From Piezodorus guildinii (Eukaryota; Arthropoda; Insecta; Hemiptera; Pentatomidae): a stretch of 64,000 bases of DNA. Where the stretch lies: NCBI GenBank assembly GCA_023052935.1, contig CM041293.1, positions 171,607,600-171,671,599 of the forward strand. Reading direction: 5' to 3'. A model generated the notes under the pieces. That model was not told where the DNA came from. It was given only the letters and a program-made list of their open reading frames with translations, and did no database searches. The position numbers were made by a program, and so were the translations under genes. Of the stretch, positions 31,038-42,254 are shown in pieces. How positions within the stretch are numbered: position 1 is the stretch's first letter; the number at the start of each line of letters is the position of its first letter.

Positions 31038-31188
31038 TTGTGACGTTAAACACTTTATGCTACTATGGCTAATCGGACGATGCTACAGTGGAAGTCCTAA
31101 ATTTTGCCTATCCAGGTTTTATTAGGATAGGGATCTTTAACGAGTACCTGACATCGCACAGGCTCAGGACCACCTACAGTTTCAAGAA
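31038..31188 (-). repeat. SINE1, head missing
   Basis: Reversed SINE1 body from 'gacgttaaacactttatgc' to 'cacaggctcaggaccacc'. It faces the full copy at 31211-31495, forming a head-to-head pair. Confidence 0.8.
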
Positions 31189-31210
31189 TAAACGGTTTCA
31201 AAATCCTTTA

Positions 31211-31495
31211 TGGGATTACTTGTGGCTGGATGGTTAGCATAACAGCCTCCAATTCCAAAGGTCACGGGTTCAAACCCGCAGGTGGTCCTAGGGTTTTTTA
31301 ATGGGAGTAAAAAATCCCTGGTTGTGCCGTCCTTCGGAGGGGACGTTAAAAGGTGGTCCCGAGCCTGTGCAATGTCAGGTTCTCGTTAAAGATCTCTATC
31401 CTAATAAAACCTGGATAGGCAAAATTTAGGACTCCCACTGTAGCATCGTCCGATTAGCCATAGTAGCATAAAGTGACGTTATATAAATAAACAAC
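31211..31495 (+). repeat. SINE1, full length
   Basis: tRNA-like head with A box 'tggctggatgg' and B box 'gggttcaaaccc', then 'ccgtccttcggaggggacg', then a body ending 'gtgacgttatataaataaa'. About 285 bp. It would be transcribed by RNA polymerase III and mobilised by a partner LINE with a similar 3' end. Confidence 0.85.
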
Positions 31496-32062
31496 AACAT
31501 CCATTATAGAAACAAAAAAAAACAAACAAGAACACAGATGCACAGAAAAAAACATATAATTACTTTTTCAATCATATTATGTATTTTCAATTATTTTATG
31601 TATCTTCAAATATTTTATGTATTCTCAATTATTTTATGTGTAGGTTTTTTTGTATAATTTTTCCTACAATCGCATATAACCTCAATTTTATTTCACCATA
31701 TGTTTGCCATTTAGGCTAATGTACTATAATCACAAAAAAACAAAAATATTTTCAGATTGTAAGGATGACTCATCCAAAATCATTGTTAACATTTTGTTAA
31801 AATGTAAATATGTGAATAAAGTTTATTTTATATATATAATTACTGTTTGTAACCTCCCTTTTTTAAATAAATTTTAATTAAAAGATCATATGATCTGATC
31901 ATAGCGAGGGTTTGTTCCAAAACTAGTTTTTGTCAGCTGTGACAATACTAATCAAAATAGTCGCAATTATTTGCAATACGTTTCTGCCAACGTGTAGACA
32001 GCCTTGCCATACCCTTTGAACATTTGGAATCCTTAAAATTTATAAATCCGGAATACCTATTT
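31496..32062. other. No gene; short tandem repeat at 31567-31640
   Basis: Three to four imperfect 19-base units containing 'caattattttatgta'. The rest is AT-rich. Confidence 0.5.
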
Positions 32063-32315
32063 GTTTCTTTATCAATTTAACGTCACTTTATTATACTGTG
32101 GCTAATCGGGCGATGCTACAGCAGATGTCCCAAATTTTACCTGTCCAGGTTTAATTAGGATAAGGGTCTTTAACGAGTACCTGACATCGCACAGGCTCAG
32201 GACCATTATTTGACTCCCTTTAAACAATCCTAGTGCCTTCTACCAGGTTTGAACTTGTGACCTTGAGTATAGAAAACTATTATGCTAGCGACTACATCGC
32301 AGGTAACCCCAAAAC
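32063..32315 (-). repeat. SINE1, diverged full-length copy
   Basis: Reversed tail 'atcaatttaacgtcacttta', SINE1 body, and a tRNA-like head near 32240-32312. Confidence 0.75.
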
Positions 32316-32984
32316 AAGGCAGCATTATGCGGTTATGTAGTCAAGGAATTCTTTAATTGAATGTAACTAATATCTTCAGAACAATGGGTGTAGACAAGAG
32401 GGAATGTGGCCATCTCCCCTAAAGGAAGGTGGGACAAATAAAATTTATAAAAGAATAAAAGGTCTAGTTAAAGAGTGTCTTTCTTTCCTAGCACTTGCAT
32501 AATTTTCAAATTAACGTATTTATCCGAATTATTAATATTAAAATGATACAGAAGGCTTCGACAATGCGTATTCACATAGGATGATAGACGTAGGATGTGC
32601 CCGTTGAGGTAGAAGCCCAACGGTGCACTAGGACTAGGGTTGATTCGCGAACGACACAGTCCAAGTAGTAACCCTGCTGGGGAAGCACCCGAGCTTGCTA
32701 ATTAGCAGAGGACTGGTTCTAGAAATGTATGCCATGAGCGGTAGAAGCCCTCGGGTGCGGAGAAGACACTCCTATGAACATGATAAAGAGGGAAAATGAA
32801 AGGAAGGTTACGAAGGGCATCAGAAATATCCTGACCTAGGGATACCCCGCCTGACAAAGACAAGACAGTAGCCTGATTGGTGCGGCTAATTACTGGAGTT
32901 GTATTGCCGTCATGTTTATAATTAATCCTTAGAGTTTCTGTAGCTGGCTAGAGCTTTGGATCTTGGTCTATATACCACGTATTA
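32316..32984. other. GC-richer stretch, unidentified
   Basis: 32560-32900 is GC-richer and carries two related blocks, 'gtagaagcccaacggtgc' near 32613 and 'gtagaagccctcgggtgcgg' near 32741. No long ORF. Possibly part of a retroelement; not identified. Confidence 0.35.
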
Positions 32985-33005
32985 TTTATTACTTTCACTT
33001 CCCTA

Positions 33006-34379
33006 TATAGCTTTTTTCAGTCAAATTTATAATTTTTTCAGTCAAATTCATAATTTTTTCAATCGAATTCATAATTTTTTCAGTCAAATTCATAATTTTT
33101 TCAGTCAAATTCATAATTTTTTTCAGTCAAATTCATAATTTTTTTCAGTCAAATTCATAATTTTCTCAATCAAATTTATAATTTTTTCAGTCAATTTCAT
33201 AATTTCTTGTACCCATTTTATACAGTCAATTTAATGAGGTTTCGCTACCAAGAACTTAACATTTTTATTAAATCTTGTTGTTGTTTATCCATTTAACGTC
33301 ACTTCATGTTACTGTGCTTAATCCGACGGTGTGGCGGGAGTCCTAAGTTTTGCTTATCCAGGATTACTTAAGATCAGGATCTATTACCAGTTCCACTTTT
33401 TAAATCTTTTATGAGACACCTGTGGTGCACAAATATAAGGCGATCTGCTGATTTTGAAATTGCGACCTTATAGAATCACCTGTGGAGTAGTGGCTACCAT
33501 AACAGTCTCTTTTAAAGGACGAAATAACCAAAGATTTTTACTCCCTAGAATCAAATATAGGGCCATGTGCTGGTTTTGAACTTGCGACCTTAAGCATAGG
33601 GAGCTGTTATGGCTAGCCACTACTACACAGGTGAACCTTTATTCTAAAAGGTGTCAAGGACTAATATGTCCAAGGTCACGGGTTCGAACCGAGCAGATTC
33701 AAACACTTTGTTGAATGTATCGAGGGTCACCTGTGGTGTAGTGGCTAGCATAACATCCTTCCATCCACTAGATAGCGAGTTCATACCTGGCAGATGGCCC
33801 TATATTTGCTTTTAGGGAGCAAAAATCTCTGGTTATTTCGTCCTTTAAAAGAGACTGTTATGGTAGCCACTACTCCACAGGTGACCCTGTATGCATTCAG
33901 CATGGTGTTAAAGATTAATATGTCGCGGGTTCAAACCCGACAGATTCAAACATCTTGTTGAATGTATCGAGGGTCACCTGTGGATTAGTGGCTAGCATAA
34001 CAGCCTTCTATGCTCAAGGTCGCAAGTCCAAAACCAGCAGATCGCCTTATATTTGTGCCCCACAGGTGTCTCTTAAAAGATTTAAAAAGTGGAACTCGTA
34101 ATAGATCCCTCCCGCTGCACCGTCGGATTAAGCACAGTAACATAAAGTGACGTTAAATGGATAAACAACAACAAGATTTAATAAAAATGTTATGTTCTTG
34201 GTAACAAAACCTCATTAAATTATCTGTATAAAATGGGTACATGAAATTATGAAATTGACTGAAAAAAATATGAATTTGATTGAAAAAATTATGAATTTGA
34301 CTGAAAAAATTATGAATTTGAATGAAAAAAATTATGAATTCGATTGAAAAAATTATGAATTTGACTGAAAAAAGCTATA
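33006..34379. repeat. 1.37 kb foldback-like palindrome with tandem-repeat arms and several tRNA-like SINE heads
   Basis: Outer ends are inverted: 'tatagcttttttcag' at the left, 'ctgaaaaaagctata' at the right. Each arm begins with imperfect 20-22 bp tandem units ('ttcagtcaaattcataattt'; 33011-33205 left, reversed 34227-34375 right). Next comes a SINE1-like body read inward (left about 33280-33470, right about 33965-34172), then inner blocks that are also inverted ('ggttatttcgtcctttaaaa' right against its complement left). The middle repeats a 'caaacacttgttgaatgtat'-like spacer twice and carries at least four tRNA-like heads in both directions. Arm similarity is high but imperfect. No transposase. 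It interrupts an R1 copy. Confidence 0.8.
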
Positions 34380-34560
34380 CATGAAATATACAGTAAGGGT
34401 AATAATATACAGTACAGTATTGCGAGTCCAAATAATCAAATCCTGCAAAAAATATGTGTGTGGTATATACAGATGATAGCGAAAAGGTGTACGAAATTGA
34501 AATTTCATATTAGATACAAACATACTTAATAGATACGAAATTATATATTGCCTTAATTGA
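34380..34560 (-). repeat. R1 dispersed repeat, rest of the copy split by the palindrome
   Basis: The R1 end 'tactttcacttccctata' at about 32989-33005 continues here with 'agtattgcgagtccaaataa' and 'gaaattgaaatttcatatt'. Confidence 0.7.
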
Positions 34561-35018
34561 TCAAATCACTTAACGTAGATCTATTGATAGGGAACAGGCT
34601 CTCTATAGTTACGATACGGCCACTCAGCTTATCAGTGCTATAAGGGTTGATAAGGCTGTAAGGATCGATAATAGTAACTAGTGATAATGAGTCACTGATA
34701 CATTATCGCAGGTCACCACTTACCTCTTGTCTGTCATGGTTATTGCTCTAATTTCACTGGCTATTTTACCTGTCCTCGTAATGTAAACTGCTTTAGCATA
34801 TAGCTGAAAACGATACCTGGATTAAAGACTAATATGGAACATACATACGAAATTAAAGGGACAAGAACTAACAAGACGTTACAAAAAACATTCACATTTA
34901 CTGGACTACAGGTGAATGAATAAATGAAAATAAATTTTATTCAGGAACGAGTAGTCCCCTAAGAATAACAAAAATGTGCATTACTAATGTCATTTGTCTG
35001 GTCTTTTTAAGACTTAAG
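34561..35018. other. No feature recognised
   Basis: Mixed-composition DNA with no ORF or repeat noticed. Confidence 0.4.
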
Positions 35019-35030
35019 TATAAATATATA

Positions 35031-35318
35031 TTTATTTTATTTATTTATTTAACGTCGCTTTATGCTACTATGGCTAATCGGACGATGCTACAGCGGGAGT
35101 CCTAAATTTTGCCTATCCAGGTTTTATTAGGATAGGGATCTTTAACGAGTACCTGACATCGCACAGGCTCGGGACCACCTTTTAACGTCCCCTCCGAAGG
35201 ACGGCGTAACTAAGGATTTTTTACTCCCATTAAAACTCCTAGGACCACCTGCGGATTTAAACCCGTGACCTTTAGCATGGGAGGCTGTTACGCTAGCCAC
35301 CCAGCTACAAGTGATCCC
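35031..35318 (-). repeat. SINE1, full length, with 12 bp target duplication
   Basis: 'tataaatatata' flanks it at 35019-35030 and 35319-35330. The minus strand runs from head 'agggatcacttgtagctggg' to tail 'cgttaaataaataaataaaa'. Confidence 0.9.
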
Positions 35319-35389
35319 TATAAATATATAACAAACGGATTCAGAAACAATTCATCTTCTATTATGGTATCATCTAAACCTTAAGATAT

Positions 35390-36497
35390 TGCAAATGTTA
35401 GGAAGAATGACAGTTAAGGATAAGGCTTTACGAATGGATATAGGCAATGAATCAGCACAGATGACAGAGGATTTTTTGAAGGAGGTGGATTTTTGGGAAG
35501 GCGTATATAAGTTTATTTGAGAAAAAACAAATATTAGAGAAAAAATTGGAATACAACGGTGTAGTCCATCAACTTTATATCGATTTTAAAAAGGCTTATG
35601 ATTCAATAGTCCGTCAGAAGCTATATAACATCATGATTGAACGGGGAATACCTAGAAAGTTAGTAAACCTAGTAGAGATGTGTTTGTCGGAAACATTCCA
35701 TAAAGTTAGAATCGGTCATAATTACTCCGACAGATTTGAGGTGATATCGGGTTTGAAACAAGGTGACTCCCATTCACCAGTTTCATTTAATATAGCTTTA
35801 GAATATGTCATAGAAAAGGTGTTGTGTACCGAGAAAGGCTTAAATATGGGTGACAAGATTCCGGTTTTGGGGTATGCCGATGATTTGGTACTACTAGGTG
35901 AAGACACGGAAACCATACAACTAAATACAAGTGTTTGTTTGTTTATTTATTTAACGTCACTTTATGCTACTATGGCTAATCGGACGATGCTACAGTGGGA
36001 GTCCTAAATTTTGCCTATCCAGGCTTTATTAGGATAGGGATCTTTAACGAGTACCTGACTCGTCCACCTTTTAATGTTCCCTCCGAAGAACGGCGTAATT
36101 AAGGATTTTTTACTCCCATTAAAAATTACTAGGACCACCTGTGGGTTTCAACCAGTGACCTTTAGCATGGGAGGCTGTTACGCTAGCCACCCAGCTTTAA
36201 GTGATCCCTAAATACAAGTGTTTTAATAAAAACCATTAAAGAAATAGGACTCGAATTAAATACTGCTAAGACGAGATATATGATTAGTAGCAGAAACGGT
36301 GGCGATCTTGGTGATATTGATATATCAGGGCATACTTTTGAACACGTACAGAAATTCAAGTACTTAGGTTCAATGATAACAAGAAAAAATGAAATCCAGG
36401 ATGATATAAAGTCACCGTCAAAGGTGGGAAATGCGTGTTAATATTCAGTTTCTAAGTTACTTAGCTCGCGACTTTTATCTAAAAACTTAAAGGTTAA
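35390..36497 (+). pseudogene. RTE-like LINE pseudogene (reverse transcriptase), split by a SINE
   Basis: The plus strand encodes 'LYIDFKKAYDSIVRQKLYN', 'RFEVISGLKQGDSHSPVSFN' and 'LGYADDLVLLGEDTETIQLN'. These are RT motifs with an intact YADD. SINE1 (35937-36208) then interrupts, and the protein resumes with 'IKEIGLELNTAKTRYMISS' and 'VQKFKYLGSMIT'. The 5' part of the element is missing and upstream frames are shifted. It belongs to the same family as 10262-11097, where the active site is lost. Before the SINE landed, this RT stretch may have been open; the rest of the element is absent. Confidence 0.85.
35937..36208 (-). repeat. SINE1 nested in the RTE-like LINE, 15 bp target duplication
   Basis: 'taaatacaagtgttt' is at 35922-35936 and 36209-36223, without mismatch. 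Head at right, AAAT-type tail at left. It is slightly shorter than 31211-31495. Confidence 0.95.
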
Positions 36498-36904
36498 ATT
36501 AAGAAATTTTAAAATATCTATCAGACTATTTTAATTAGAATGAAACTTACATCATATTAAAGCCCATAAAATTTTACATCGATAAGTAGAGTTTAATCAA
36601 AATCACTAAAGCTGTTTTTGGTTAATAGTAAAAAAGTGCAAAAACGCGATGGTATAAAGTAGATTTTCCGGTCAGCTGATTTTGATAAAAAAGATTCGAG
36701 CATCTCGGGCGTATGGTTGTCTCAAATATGGAATTTCAGTTTCATAGGACTTTTCCTTTTCGCCCGGGAGTTGCCACACACACACACACACACACAGACC
36801 TTTTTGCGGGACTTGGTCATTTGGACTCAGGAGACCCTAAAAAAGTGTTTCCGTCAAAAACTGGAATTCGAAAATTTTCACAATCCCAATAATTTCCCTT
36901 ATTA
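36498..36904 (+). repeat. R1 dispersed repeat, right half (ends at 37275 after an insertion)
   Basis: From 'aaattttaaaatatctatc' through (CA)n at 36774-36797 to 'aataatttcccttatta'. It continues after the mariner-derived insert with 'ataagtgaaagtatt' to about 37275. Confidence 0.75.
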
Positions 36905-37248
36905 TTGGGTTGTTTCACATGAAATGTCAGTTTTTATAGTTTCTGAAATACATAAAGGATTTTGCAGGTCTCTGTTGTTTTCTTCCGAATGTTCACATAT
37001 TTAAACTTCCCAATCAAAAAGAAAAAATTTTTGAAAATGATGATCAAGTGAAAAGTGCGTTTTCAGATTTTGTTTCACTTCAAAGCTCAGAGTTTTTCAG
37101 TTCGGGGATAAAAAAGTTGGTGTCACGTTTAGAAAAATGTGTAGAAAAAGAACGTAAATACTTCGAATAAAATTATCTTGTTTTCATATCGTATTTTTAA
37201 TAAAAATCCTTTACCTTGAAAACGGACATTTCATGTGACACAATCCAA
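36905..37248. mobile_element. Mariner-derived MITE-like element with TA target duplication
   Basis: 344 bp with inverted ends 'ttgggttgtttcacatgaaa' and 'tttcatgtgacacaatccaa', flanked by TA at 36903-36904 and 37249-37250. The interior joins the mariner 5' untranslated region directly to the transposase C-terminal end ('FENDDQVKSAFSDFVSLQS'-like), so it is an internal deletion derivative. Confidence 0.85.
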
Positions 37249-37275
37249 TATATATTTCATATAAGTGAAAGTATT

Positions 37276-38241
37276 AATGCTTCCCATTTTATTCCGTAAA
37301 TTATTATTTCATTTTTTAAATGAGCTACATAAAAAAAAATATTGAAAGTTAAGTTTAGTTTTCATGATAATCCCATTTAGTTTAAAGTGGAACATCTGTT
37401 TACATGAAATAATAAGTAATTAATAACCATGCTAGTTTATGAATTTATAACAACTTTTCATTTATTTTAGCAACTTCTGATTTGGTACATAATACATTGT
37501 TTCTGAAATCTTGCGTACCGTATGAAAGAATATAACGTGTACGATACTGTACGGTGGTAACACTGAAGCCGACTTATCGACTTGAAACGACATTCTGTTA
37601 ACTTTTACAACCTATTTAATTGCATATTAACTTTTCTTAAATCCATAAATCAATATTTATGGATACATAATACTCATATTTCAGAAATAATTTGTCGCTG
37701 ACTTTGTTACGGAGAATTTATTTTTCCACTTAAAGAAAATCTAGATTGGAATGTATTTTACTAAGAAAACTCTAGGAAATGGCTTCGAATTGATTGTTCC
37801 AATTCTTCAAAAAAACACTCACGATAAAAAGATAAATATCTTACCTGACAGAAGTGCTCAAGCTCTTCCATCTCCACTAAGATTTTTCTCTTTGGGACAA
37901 ATAATGTCGTTGGAAAACATCGGCTACAGATAAATACAAAAAAATAAAACTTTATTCGGAAGGAAGGTGGAGAGGTCTGTTCCAGGGATATGGGCAGATA
38001 TCGTAAATACGTCTACAATGTTCCCACAGGAATGTTTTTATCGTCGAAAAACAGATCCGTACAAAATGTCAAAAATACTGACAATGACATTTTCTCGTTT
38101 TTACAGTCATATTGATCGATACTAAAGTGTCACATTCTAAAACTTGGCTTACTGCCATTCTTCCTCCTTCGGGGGAGATAGGGTCATAGTGAATGCACAT
38201 AAAATACATATATACACATACAAACATTTACATAAATGAAT
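37276..38241. other. No feature recognised
   Basis: AT-rich. An open stretch 37751-37933 (60 codons) shows no motif and is probably chance. Confidence 0.4.
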
Positions 38242-38728
38242 GTATATATAACATAACGTTAAGATAAATATGGAAACATATTAATTTATTATCATGTGCC
38301 AAAAATAACAACCGTTATAGTGAACCGCTATTTTATATTTAAAATTTTGGTGCACACAACACACGACATTCACATACCTTCGGTTTGAAAATAAATTTTT
38401 AAATGAAATTATAGTTAAAAAATGTTTAATGAATTACATTGAGCATCCATGAAAATATTTGTTTTATACTAAGTAATCAGATTCATGAAAAGATTTTTTT
38501 TTTTTAAACAATTTTATTGATATTTACAACTGTATTAACAAAAAATACATCAAGTAAATGTGATAGTTATATAATACAATACATGAAATACATGTAGAGA
38601 AGTTTCCCAATAGAAGCACTCTAAAAAATTTCTAAACTAGAAGTTCCCGGGACCATCTCCTTTTCAGGCGCCTCGGAGGATTATCATAAATTGAAGAGGG
38701 AGAAAGAATTGAGGTCATTGGGTTAGAG
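38242..38728. repeat. Inverted duplicate, arm 1 (partner 51407-51894)
   Basis: 487 bp that is the reverse complement of 51407-51894 with scattered differences. It includes a Jockey 3' end, its poly-A, and about 240 bp beyond it, holding a decayed R1 left end. Confidence 0.9.
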
Positions 38729-39365
38729 TGAGAATGGAGTTTGTCATGAAAGGATTGATACCTGGTCCGGGTCTAATCAGTAACATAGGGAACATTAAGG
38801 TCTTTATGGATGAGTTTATTCGTGACAAAGTAAGGAGCGTTGAGGATTTTACGGAGGATTTTAGATTGTAAGGATTGGATACGAGAGGAATTCAATGGTT
38901 TGGTAGAGTCCCATAGCTCAATTCCGTTAGTCCAGATTGGTCTTATAATAGTCATGTAGATGATCCTTTTGTAGTTAAGGGGAAGTTTTGACCGTTTGTT
39001 TAGTAAGTGTTGGAGTAGCCTAATACGGCGAGCAGTTTCTTGTCGTTTTAGTCATGTATGAAGATTCCAAGTTAGACGTTTGTCAAGGAGTCCTAGGTAT
39101 TGGATCTGTTTAACAGGAACTAGTTGAGTGTTATTAAAGGATACTGTAGGACAGGAAGTGAAAGATTTACGACGAAGGGTAAAGGTTATTTAATGGAATT
39201 TGTTGGAATTTATTTTTATTCTCCAGTTCTGACACCATACTTCTAGGTCTTTGATGTGAGCTCGAAGGGTATGTGAGGTAATAAATGTATCTTTATGAAC
39301 TGATAACACGGAGGTGTCATCAGCATAGGCATGAAATAGATGAAATGACAATGGGCTGGCCATCT
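38490..39365 (-). pseudogene. Jockey-type LINE, 5'-truncated (RT from the YADD box to the 3' end)
   Basis: Minus strand from about 39340: 'YADDTSVLSVHKDT', 'YLGLLDKRLTWN' with a small deletion, 'IRPIWTNGIELWDSTK', 'LRKILNAPYFVTNKLIHKDL' and 'PPRRLKRRWSRELL', then 3' UTR and poly-A (poly-T at 38496-38508). It aligns along its length with ORF2 of 45586-50417 but has stops and shifts. Loss of everything upstream of YADD is typical 5' truncation. Confidence 0.8.
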
Positions 39366-39560
39366 AATGAGGAAAAATGATAAAAACTGATGAAAAAAAA
39401 ACTTAATGATGAAAAGAAACCTAGGCGGGCAACGAAGAAAGTGTGTCGATGAAATAAAAAAGGCAGAAGGAGTGATATGGTCACGTCATAGTCTAGGATG
39501 GAGAATTTCGGAAGATGAAGATGAGCAACTCTTCAACTCAAGTACGGGTAGTTACCGTTA
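39365..39560 (+). pseudogene. Possible RTE-like LINE tail
   Basis: A frame reads 'MMKRNLGGQRRKCVDEIKKA' then 'WSRHSLGWRISEDEDEQLF', resembling the R-x-x-R-W-x-D-x-I/V-K tail of RTE-type elements. It is short and uncertain. Confidence 0.35.
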
Positions 39561-39597
39561 AAGACTTTATAATGATAGTTTTTGTTGACCGTTGAGA

Positions 39598-39927
39598 AAT
39601 TAGATGAGGAAGATGGTTGGGGGTGCGGTCATAAAATAGAAACACACCTTTAAAACAAGTACTTTTTTAATTATGTGCCGACGTTTCGGCCTAAATTGTG
39701 GGCCTTCATCAGAGTTGACTCTGAGACGGTGTCTAAAGAAGTGACGTTTCAGCCTACATTGTACGCCTTCATTAGACACCACCACTTCATTAGACACCGT
39801 CTCAGAGTCAACACTGATGAAGGCCCACAATGTAGGCCGAAACGTCGGCACATAATTAAAATAGCACTTGTTTTAAATGTGTGTTTCTATTTTATGATCG
39901 CACCTCCAACCATCTTCCTCATCTAGT
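39598..39927. repeat. Hairpin element H3 (330 bp palindrome)
   Basis: Arms of about 160 bp around a centre near 39762. The outside 'tagatgaggaagatggttgg' is matched by its complement at 39906-39925; inside are 'gacgtttcggcc' and 'gactctgagacggtgtct'. Open frames on both strands are a by-product of the symmetry. Confidence 0.9.
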
Positions 39928-40674
39928 TAAAGACTTTAAACTCCTGAAAAGGAAGATCTATGTACATATATGTATAAAAATAAAGAAGAAAAAAAATGTA
40001 AATAAAAATATATTATGAATGTTTATATGTATGTATATCAAAGACTATTATTATTGTTATCATAATGTTTATTGAACGTTCTAACTTAGATTAATGGAAG
40101 AACTTTTTTTCGAAATCTATTATTTTTAGTATTCAAGGAATTGGATATTAATTTTTGTAATAAAATTACGTTGAAAATGTATTAAAAAAATTGAATAACT
40201 ACTTCATGGCTATAAAGATTTAAAAAGAAAAAAAAAAGATACTCACCCGCACGTAATTACTGTGTCAAGTGAAATTCTTACCTGAAAAGAAAAAAATACA
40301 TTAGTCAATAAAACGATACAATACTTTCAATTTTTCAAAGCAAATTTCTAAGCTCTGGGCGATGAATAACCTGTTGAAGCCAAGATCATTTAGAAAAAAA
40401 TCCGTTTTAGATGAATCCAATGATAAATATTTAAATATACAGATTAGACACTCCGCTCCTCGGGTTTGAAAAAGCTGATTTATTTTAGAAATTTAATTTT
40501 TATAACACTTATTACCAGTATTTTAAATATTTAGCAATTTTGAGAGAATGTAAATTAAACTGTATGCATTTTCAGATGTCTGATTAAGTCATAAAAATTA
40601 ATAAAACCGAACATAGTATGAAAGTTTTTATAAGGCTTCAAAATATAGAAATAATATAAAAATAACTTGTCTGC
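39928..40674. other. No feature recognised
   Basis: AT-rich, no ORF or repeat noticed. Confidence 0.45.
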
Positions 40675-40850
40675 CACAACTGGAATCGAACCCTAGCCCC
40701 GGAATGAGGTTCGCCGCATATTGGAATCCAACTCACGGAAAGCCCATGCCGTACCATCCTACTCTTATAAATGTGAGCTGGGCGTGTTCTGAGTTCAATA
40801 TGTACATATCCTTAATCCATGAGCTACCCCGCTGCTCACTATTCTAGACT
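40675..40850 (-). repeat. tRNA-derived SINE, diverged
   Basis: On the minus strand 'ggggtagctcatgg' (A-box-like) lies at the right. A B-box-like 'gggttcgattcc' lies at the left, further away than usual, so it may be two fragments. Confidence 0.45.
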
Positions 40851-41092
40851 AAAAAACTATATAAAATCAACTGAACTTAATAAATAAAATCTTGCGTACG
40901 TAGGTATTTGTCCGTCTTAAAAGCCTCTCAGTATTGCGGGTAACGTATAACCTGCCCCTAGTCCAAAACTTTCAGCTTATCGTATATATAAATAAACAAC
41001 TATAATAATAAATAAAATAATTGAATTTCTTGAGACATCATACACGTAATATAATAAATACTAATAAATAATAATTGAAAATGAAATTGTAC

Positions 41093-41345
41093 ATTATAAT
41101 ATCCCAGTACCTACAGGGGTTCCTACTATATGAAACCTAACGGTCAAGCTAGAAGTAGATTAGGCCAAGATGAAGTTTTTTCTCCAATTTTCAGGTAACC
41201 ACTTTATAAAGACCCAAGAGGGTCTACCTACCACACATAAGATATAAGTTAATAAATAATTATTCAGCAACAGCTTTGATGCGAAACCGGGAACCCTGAG
41301 GCTCTGAGAGTCCAATGCTCTTTCATCAAGAAAACGTCGCTCCCT
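41093..41345 (-). repeat. SINE3 copy, diverged
   Basis: Plus strand: 'cagtacctacagggg', 'ggtaaccactttataaagac' and a right end with reversed tRNA-like boxes, in the same order as 8158-8420. Confidence 0.55.
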
Positions 41346-42254
41346 TATTTCATAATCTATATAATTTAATAATTACTGCTGTTATATACATGCAATTATT
41401 TAGAACCTACAGATTAATCCGTTTTTGGTTTGTTTCTGGTACAGGTTAATCTGTTTCTTTATAAAATTTTTTGTTACATTATTTAAGTATTGTATTGTAT
41501 CTTACTGTGTACTATATTACTGTTTGTTATTGTACTTTTATTGAATTGCCGCAGGTGAACTCCTTTCCCAAACACACGGGCTCGGCTTAGTGGGATAGTG
41601 ACTTCTACTTGCACGGTAAAATGTCTGTTTCGGATTCCCGAAAAGATAAATTCGCTGTGACCGACTAGCTAGCGGCCACCTAGCGGCCTGTTAAATTAAC
41701 CAGAGCGCCCCTAGTGGCCAAAGGAAGAAACAGAGATGTTGCAGGTCCTGGCTGGTTGTACCATGTACAGTTGGCTCTGGGTTTTTTCTCCGGTGGTCCT
41801 GGTCCCTTTTACCATGGAGTAGAAGACCCTCTGGCCAGAGGGGAGGAGGAAAAAAGAACATTTTCACCTTCCAGAGCATCTTCACCATCAGATTTCCACA
41901 CCTTTTGCAATACAATTACAACTTACTAACCTCTAACCCAATTAACACCTGACAATCAAATTCAGATGTATCAATTTCTTTATGTAATATAAGTAATTTG
42001 TTTTCCATACTGTGTTTCTTTTATCTAGGTCCAGCCTTCTTTCATTTAGTTTCAATTTCAATACAGTACACTGCTATACTAAAAGGAGTGATCATCTTAA
42101 CATTTAGTTGGAGGTGATTACTCTAAACAATGTCTGTATTTTGATTTAAATAAAGAAGACTAACACCAATGCTGTTTTGAAAACGCTATATCTCTCCTAT
42201 TTCTTAATTAATTTTAATGTTTTTTTTTAATACTAACCACAGAATTATCAGTAT
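41346..42254. other. No identified gene; GC-richer patch at 41565-41900
   Basis: The patch has a balanced base composition unlike its surroundings and open frames of about 70 codons on both strands, with no motif I recognise. It could be part of a host exon or an unknown repeat. Confidence 0.35.

Noticed and set aside
31211..31290. tRNA gene
   Set aside because: Same reason; it is the head of SINE1, repeated many times in the window.
33011..33205. CRISPR-like array
   Set aside because: The 20-22 bp units are back-to-back without unique spacers and lie in a eukaryotic foldback-like palindrome.
39600..39926. Two similar 83-codon proteins on opposite strands
   Set aside because: Produced by the symmetry of palindrome H3; no known motif.
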